Part shown: in pieces, positions 59,889 through 64,000 of the stretch
Numbering within the stretch: the stretch's first letter is position 1
How the letters are laid out: every line of letters starts with the position of its first letter
NCBI GenBank assembly: GCA_045531905.1
Contig: JAZSEY010000015.1
Coordinates: 1 to 64,000 of the forward strand
DNA: 64,000 nucleotides
From: RGIG6919 sp045531905
GTDB lineage: Bacteria; Bacillota; Clostridia; Lachnospirales; Lachnospiraceae
Direction: 5' to 3'
The notes under the pieces: model-generated
The model's database searches: none
What the model was told of the DNA's origin: nothing
The model's input: only the letters and a program-made list of their open reading frames with translations
Position numbers and translations under genes: made by a program

Positions 59889-61811
59889 ATGTCAGAAAAG
59901 GTTACCAACGAATATGGTGCAGAACAAATACAGATTTTGGAAGGACTGGAAGCAGTTAGAAAAAGACCAGGTATGTATATTGGTAGCACATCAGAAAGAG
60001 GACTTCACCATCTTGTATATGAGATTGTGGATAACTCTGTAGATGAAGCATTGGCAGGATATTGTACACAGATTGAAGTCATATTGAATCCTGACAATTC
60101 CGTTACAGTTATGGATAATGGACGTGGTATTCCAATTGGTATCCATGAAAAGGCTGGAATTCCTGCTGTAGAAGTTGTATTTACCATTCTCCATGCAGGT
60201 GGAAAATTCGGCGGTGGAGGATACAAGGTATCTGGTGGTCTCCACGGTGTAGGTGCTTCTGTTGTAAATGCGCTTTCTAATTGGCTTGAAGTAACAATTG
60301 CAAAGGATGGAAAAGAATATAAGCAGCGTTATGAAAGAGGCGTTGTTATGTATCCTTTAAAGGAAATTGGTTCTACAGATAGAGTTGGTACAAAGGTAAC
60401 ATTTATGCCGGATGATACCATCTTTGAGACAACCATTTTCGATTTTGATACCTTAAAGAACAGACTTCGTGAAATGGCATTTTTAACAAAGGGTCTGAAA
60501 ATTGTCTTAAAGGATATGAGAGGGGAAGAACCTGTCGAGAGAGTATTCCATTATGAGGGTGGTATTAAAGAATTTGTTCAGCATATCAATCGTCATAAGG
60601 ATAGTTCATATGAGGAAATTATTTATTGTGAGGGAGAAAAGAACGGTGTTGTAGTAGAAGTAGCTATGCAGCACAATGAATCCTACACAGAGTCTACATA
60701 TAGTTTCGTAAATAATATTACAACCCCTGAAGGTGGTACACATTTAACTGGTTTTAGAAGTGCTATCACGAAGATTTTCAATGATTATGCCAAAGAAAAT
60801 AAGATGGTAAAGGAAAATGATGAAAATCTTTCCGGTGATGATTTAAGAGAAGGTCTTTCAGCGATTGTAAGTATTAAGATTTCTGACCCACAGTTTGAGG
60901 GACAGACAAAGCAGAAATTAGGTAACAGTGAAGCAAGATTTGCAGTTGAAAATATTGTATCTGAACAGCTTACTTATTTCTTGGAACAGAATCCAAGAGT
61001 AGCAAAGATTATTATAAATAAAGCGGTGAATGCACAGCGTGCACGTATTGCTGCTAGAAAGGCAAGAGATGTTGCCAGAAAGAATAACCTTTCAGAAGGT
61101 ATGGCTTTACCTGGTAAGTTAGCAGATTGTTCAGATAAGAATCCTGAAAATTGCGAAATTTACATCGTAGAGGGTGATTCTGCGGGAGGTTCAGCTAAGA
61201 CAGCTCGTTCCAGAGCAACCCAGGCAATTCTTCCACTTCGTGGTAAGATTTTAAATGTAGAAAAGGCAAGATTAGATAGAATCTTAGGTAACGAAGAAAT
61301 TAGAGCCATGATTACAGCATTTGGTACTGGTATTCATGAGAATTTTGATATATCTAAACTCCGTTATCACAAAATCATAATCATGACTGATGCGGACGTG
61401 GATGGTGCACACATTTCTACATTATTGCTAACATTCTTCTATCGCTTTATGCCAGACTTGATTAGAGAAGGACATGTGTATCTTGCGCAGCCACCACTAT
61501 ACAAGTTAGAGAAGAACCGTAAGGTTTGGTATGCATACAGTGATCAGGAATTAAATCAGATTTTAGAAGAGGTTGGTCGTGACCAGAACAATAAGATTCA
61601 GCGTTATAAGGGTCTTGGTGAGATGGATGCAGAACAGCTTTGGGATACTACAATGGATCCTGAAAAGAGAGTTCTTCTTCAGGTAAACATTGACGGTGAG
61701 AATGAATCTGAATTAGATTTAACATTTAACACACTGATGGGTGATAAGGTAGAACCTAGACGTGAATTCATTGAGGCAAATGCCAAGTTCGTTCAGAATC
61801 TTGATATTTAG
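59889..61811 (+). CDS. gyrB: DNA gyrase subunit B
   Basis: 640 residues. GHKL ATPase (VDNSVDEALAGYC, MDNGRGIPIG, GGLHGVGASVVNALS), transducer and TOPRIM (EGDSAGGSAKTARSR, TDADVDGAHI) and the C-terminal RYKGLGEMDAEQLWDTTMDP. GGAGG is 7 nt before the start. Supplies the ATPase half of gyrase. Confidence 0.98.
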   Translation: MSEKVTNEYGAEQIQILEGLEAVRKRPGMYIGSTSERGLHHLVYEIVDNSVDEALAGYCTQIEVILNPDNSVTVMDNGRGIPIGIHEKAGIPAVEVVFTILHAGGKFGGGGYKVSGGLHGVGASVVNALSNWLEVTIAKDGKEYKQRYERGVVMYPLKEIGSTDRVGTKVTFMPDDTIFETTIFDFDTLKNRLREMAFLTKGLKIVLKDMRGEEPVERVFHYEGGIKEFVQHINRHKDSSYEEIIYCEGEKNGVVVEVAMQHNESYTESTYSFVNNITTPEGGTHLTGFRSAITKIFNDYAKENKMVKENDENLSGDDLREGLSAIVSIKISDPQFEGQTKQKLGNSEARFAVENIVSEQLTYFLEQNPRVAKIIINKAVNAQRARIAARKARDVARKNNLSEGMALPGKLADCSDKNPENCEIYIVEGDSAGGSAKTARSRATQAILPLRGKILNVEKARLDRILGNEEIRAMITAFGTGIHENFDISKLRYHKIIIMTDADVDGAHISTLLLTFFYRFMPDLIREGHVYLAQPPLYKLEKNRKVWYAYSDQELNQILEEVGRDQNNKIQRYKGLGEMDAEQLWDTTMDPEKRVLLQVNIDGENESELDLTFNTLMGDKVEPRREFIEANAKFVQNLDI

Positions 61812-61829
61812 TCAGAATAGGAGCATAGA

Positions 61830-64000
61830 ATGGACGAAGAAATTTTTGATAAAATTCATGAGGTAGACCTGAAAAAGACGATGGAAAGCTCATATATCGA
61901 TTATGCCATGAGCGTTATCGCAGCACGAGCATTACCAGATGTCAGAGATGGTTTGAAGCCTGTACAAAGAAGAATATTACACTCTATGGTTGAGTTACAT
62001 AACGGACCAGATAAGCCACATCGTAAGTGTGCCCGTATCGTTGGTGATACCATGGGTAAATACCATCCACATGGTGATAGTTCTATCTATGAGGCTTTGG
62101 TTAAGCTTGCCCAGGAATGGAATACAAGATATCCGTTGGTAGATGGTCATGGTAACTTCGGTTCAGTGGACGGCGATAAGGCGGCTGCTATGCGATATAC
62201 AGAGGCACGTCTTTCTAAGATTTCCACAGAAATGACAGCTGATATCGAGAAGAACACAGTTGATTTTGTACCTAACTTTGACGAGACAGAAAAAGAACCA
62301 ATTGTACTTCCAAGCCGTTATCCAAATCTTTTGGTAAATGGTACTTCCGGTATTGCAGTTGGTATGGCTACCAATATTCCTCCTCACAATTTGAGAGAGG
62401 TTATTTCTGCAGTTGTGAAGATTATTGACAATCAGGTGGAAGAAGACAGAGCAACTGATATCGAAGAAGTAATGGAAATTATTAAGGGACCTGATTTTCC
62501 TACCGGTGCTACCATTTTAGGTAGAAGAGGTATTGAGGAAGCATATCGTACCGGACGTGGTAAGATTAAAGTACGTGCTACTACAGATATCGAGATGATG
62601 GCCAATGGAAAGTCTCGTATCGTAGTAACAGAACTTCCATATATGGTAAATAAAGCAAAGTTGATTCAGAATATAGCTGAGCTTGTTAAGAATAAGAAAA
62701 TTGAAGGTATCACAGAGCTTCGTGATGAGTCTTCCAGAGAAGGTATGCGGATTGCCATTGAGCTTCGTAAGGATATCAATGCCAATGTTATGTTAAATAA
62801 GCTTTATAAGCATACACAGTTGCAGGATACATTTGGTGTCATCATGCTTGCTCTGGTAAATAATGAGCCAAAAATTCTCAATCTTCTCGAGATGTTAACA
62901 CATTATTTGAACCATCAGAAGGAAGTTGTTACTAGAAGAACACAGTATGAATTAAATAAGGCTGAAGAAAGAGCTCACATTTTAGAGGGCTTATTAAAGG
63001 CTTTAGATAATATTGATGAAGTTATTAACATTATCCGTAGTTCTGCCAATGTAGGGGAAGCAAAAGCGAAATTAATGGAACGCTTTGAGCTTTCTGATGC
63101 ACAGTCACAGGCTATCGTAGATATGCGTCTCAAGGCTCTTACCGGTTTGGAAAGAGAAAAGTTAGAGGCAGAATATGCAGAGCTGATGGAATTGATTAAG
63201 CATTTGAAAGAAATCCTTGCTGATGAAAAAGTATTGCTTGGCGTTATCAAGGAAGAAATCATGGTGATTTACAATAAATATGGTGATGATAGAAGAACCA
63301 GCATTGGAATTGACTATGAAGATATCACAGATGAAGATTTAATTCCAAATGACGTAACCATGATTACTATGACAAAACTTGGTTATATCAAGAGAATGAC
63401 TGTTGATAACTTCAAGAGTCAGCATCGTGGTGGCAAGGGTATTAAGGGAATGACCACTATCGATGATGATTATATTGAAGAAATCTTCATGACCTCTGCA
63501 CATCACTACATCTTGTTCTTTACAGACAAGGGTCGTGCATATCGCTTAAAGGCATATGAGATTCCAGAGGCTAGTAGAACTGCAAGAGGTGTTGCGATTG
63601 TGAACCTGCTTGAGTTGCAACCGGATGAGAAGATTACCGCAATTATTACCTTAAAGGGGTATGATGCAGGTGCATATCTCTTCATGACAACAAAGCTTGG
63701 TATGGTTAAGAAAACACCAATATTAGACTTTGTAAATATTAGAAAGTCAGGATTGATTGCAATTAACTTAAAGGATGGCGATGAGCTGATTGAGGTTAAG
63801 GCAACTGATGGAGAAAGAGATATTGTATTAGTATCTAATCAGGGTATGTGTATCCGTTTCCACGAAACAGATGTGAGAGCAACCGGTAGAAGTTCAATGG
63901 GTGTCATCGGTATGAATCTTCAGGGTGAAGACTATATCGTTGGTATGCAGATGGATTCTCAGGGCAATGATTTGTTATTGGTATCTGAAAAGGGTATGGG
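61830..64000 (+). CDS. gyrA: DNA gyrase subunit A, 3' end beyond the window
   Basis: About 723 residues visible, open to the window edge. ATG follows GGAG (7 nt). Breakage-reunion domain with IDYAMSVIAARALPDVRDGL, the catalytic Tyr in AAAMRYTEARL, and a quinolone-region HPHGDSSIYEALV (Ser and Glu at the usual resistance positions; Glu instead of Asp is common in wild-type Firmicutes). The first C-terminal beta-pinwheel blade has the GyrA box as SQHRGGKGIKG. With gyrB it makes the negative supercoiling enzyme. Confidence 0.98.
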   Translation, partial: MDEEIFDKIHEVDLKKTMESSYIDYAMSVIAARALPDVRDGLKPVQRRILHSMVELHNGPDKPHRKCARIVGDTMGKYHPHGDSSIYEALVKLAQEWNTRYPLVDGHGNFGSVDGDKAAAMRYTEARLSKISTEMTADIEKNTVDFVPNFDETEKEPIVLPSRYPNLLVNGTSGIAVGMATNIPPHNLREVISAVVKIIDNQVEEDRATDIEEVMEIIKGPDFPTGATILGRRGIEEAYRTGRGKIKVRATTDIEMMANGKSRIVVTELPYMVNKAKLIQNIAELVKNKKIEGITELRDESSREGMRIAIELRKDINANVMLNKLYKHTQLQDTFGVIMLALVNNEPKILNLLEMLTHYLNHQKEVVTRRTQYELNKAEERAHILEGLLKALDNIDEVINIIRSSANVGEAKAKLMERFELSDAQSQAIVDMRLKALTGLEREKLEAEYAELMELIKHLKEILADEKVLLGVIKEEIMVIYNKYGDDRRTSIGIDYEDITDEDLIPNDVTMITMTKLGYIKRMTVDNFKSQHRGGKGIKGMTTIDDDYIEEIFMTSAHHYILFFTDKGRAYRLKAYEIPEASRTARGVAIVNLLELQPDEKITAIITLKGYDAGAYLFMTTKLGMVKKTPILDFVNIRKSGLIAINLKDGDELIEVKATDGERDIVLVSNQGMCIRFHETDVRATGRSSMGVIGMNLQGEDYIVGMQMDSQGNDLLLVSEKGM

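Overview
The window is the replication-origin region of a low-GC, Gram-positive Clostridia chromosome, most likely a Lachnospiraceae member from a gut or rumen-type habitat. The evidence is the rpmH-rnpA-yidD-yidC-jag-mnmE-mnmG-rsmG block diverging from dnaA-dnaN-yaaA-recF-gyrB-gyrA, a Bacillus-type large SRP RNA, a T-box in front of metG, many exported proteins with LRR_5, GLUG, Big_2/Fn3 and transglutaminase-like domains, and small families typical of this group (DUF3881-like, DUF4446-like, a flavin reductase-rubredoxin fusion). Codon use and AT-rich intergenic DNA fit this. TAG is used as an ordinary stop by metG, serS, parB, rpmH and others.

Layout. 1-5.4 kb: a surface or secreted VWA/lipase protein split by one in-frame TAG, a polytopic membrane protein cut by the window edge, and an HD hydrolase. 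5.4-9.1 kb: SRP RNA with a consensus promoter, a BspA-like LRR protein and tadA. 9.1-15.3 kb: a GNAT enzyme, a lineage protein, a very long inverted repeat (element A), tatD-rsmA, a lipoprotein and a GLUG-repeat surface protein. 15.3-18.1 kb: metG with a long T-box leader, then inverted repeat B. 18.1-24.8 kb: a metallopeptidase-like lipoprotein and a membrane LuxR-type regulator, inverted repeat C, a chemoreceptor with an acidic Trp-containing tail, and secreted proteins. 24.8-28.1 kb: an MBOAT/SGNH/VanZ-like envelope-modification operon. 28.3-31.2 kb: a second secreted transglutaminase-like protein and a coiled-coil acidic protein. 31.3-39.9 kb: tRNA-Lys, trmB, a D,D-carboxypeptidase, a soluble histidine-kinase-like protein, argS, serS and a secreted cysteine-peptidase-like pair. 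40-46.5 kb: a long leftward run from parA-parB down through DUF4446, DUF3881, HD, rubredoxin-flavoprotein, Nudix, HAD and ZIP genes. 46.5-48.5 kb: two parS sites, tRNA-Arg, a coiled-coil membrane protein and a DnaQ-like exonuclease. 48.5-64 kb: the oriC block. DnaA boxes flank dnaA, and a DnaA-trio-like CTA repeat next to an AT-rich stretch lies between dnaA and dnaN.

How the genes work together. The origin genes supply replication initiation (DnaA, DnaN, RecF, gyrase), origin segregation (ParA/ParB/parS), membrane-protein insertion (SRP RNA, YidC, YidD), RNA processing and tRNA/rRNA modification (RnpA, MnmE, MnmG, RsmG, RsmA, TadA, TrmB) and aminoacylation (MetG, ArgS, SerS). Interspersed accessory genes encode exported repeat proteins and envelope enzymes.

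The least explained features are: (i) three long imperfect inverted repeats (about 165-370 bp) that share sequence modules and keep the same asymmetric bulges while their arms diverge with pairing maintained; (ii) the single in-frame amber codon that separates a 562-residue exported N-terminal half from a 789-residue VWA-lipase half; (iii) a structured, unrecognised segment between the metG promoter and its T-box.
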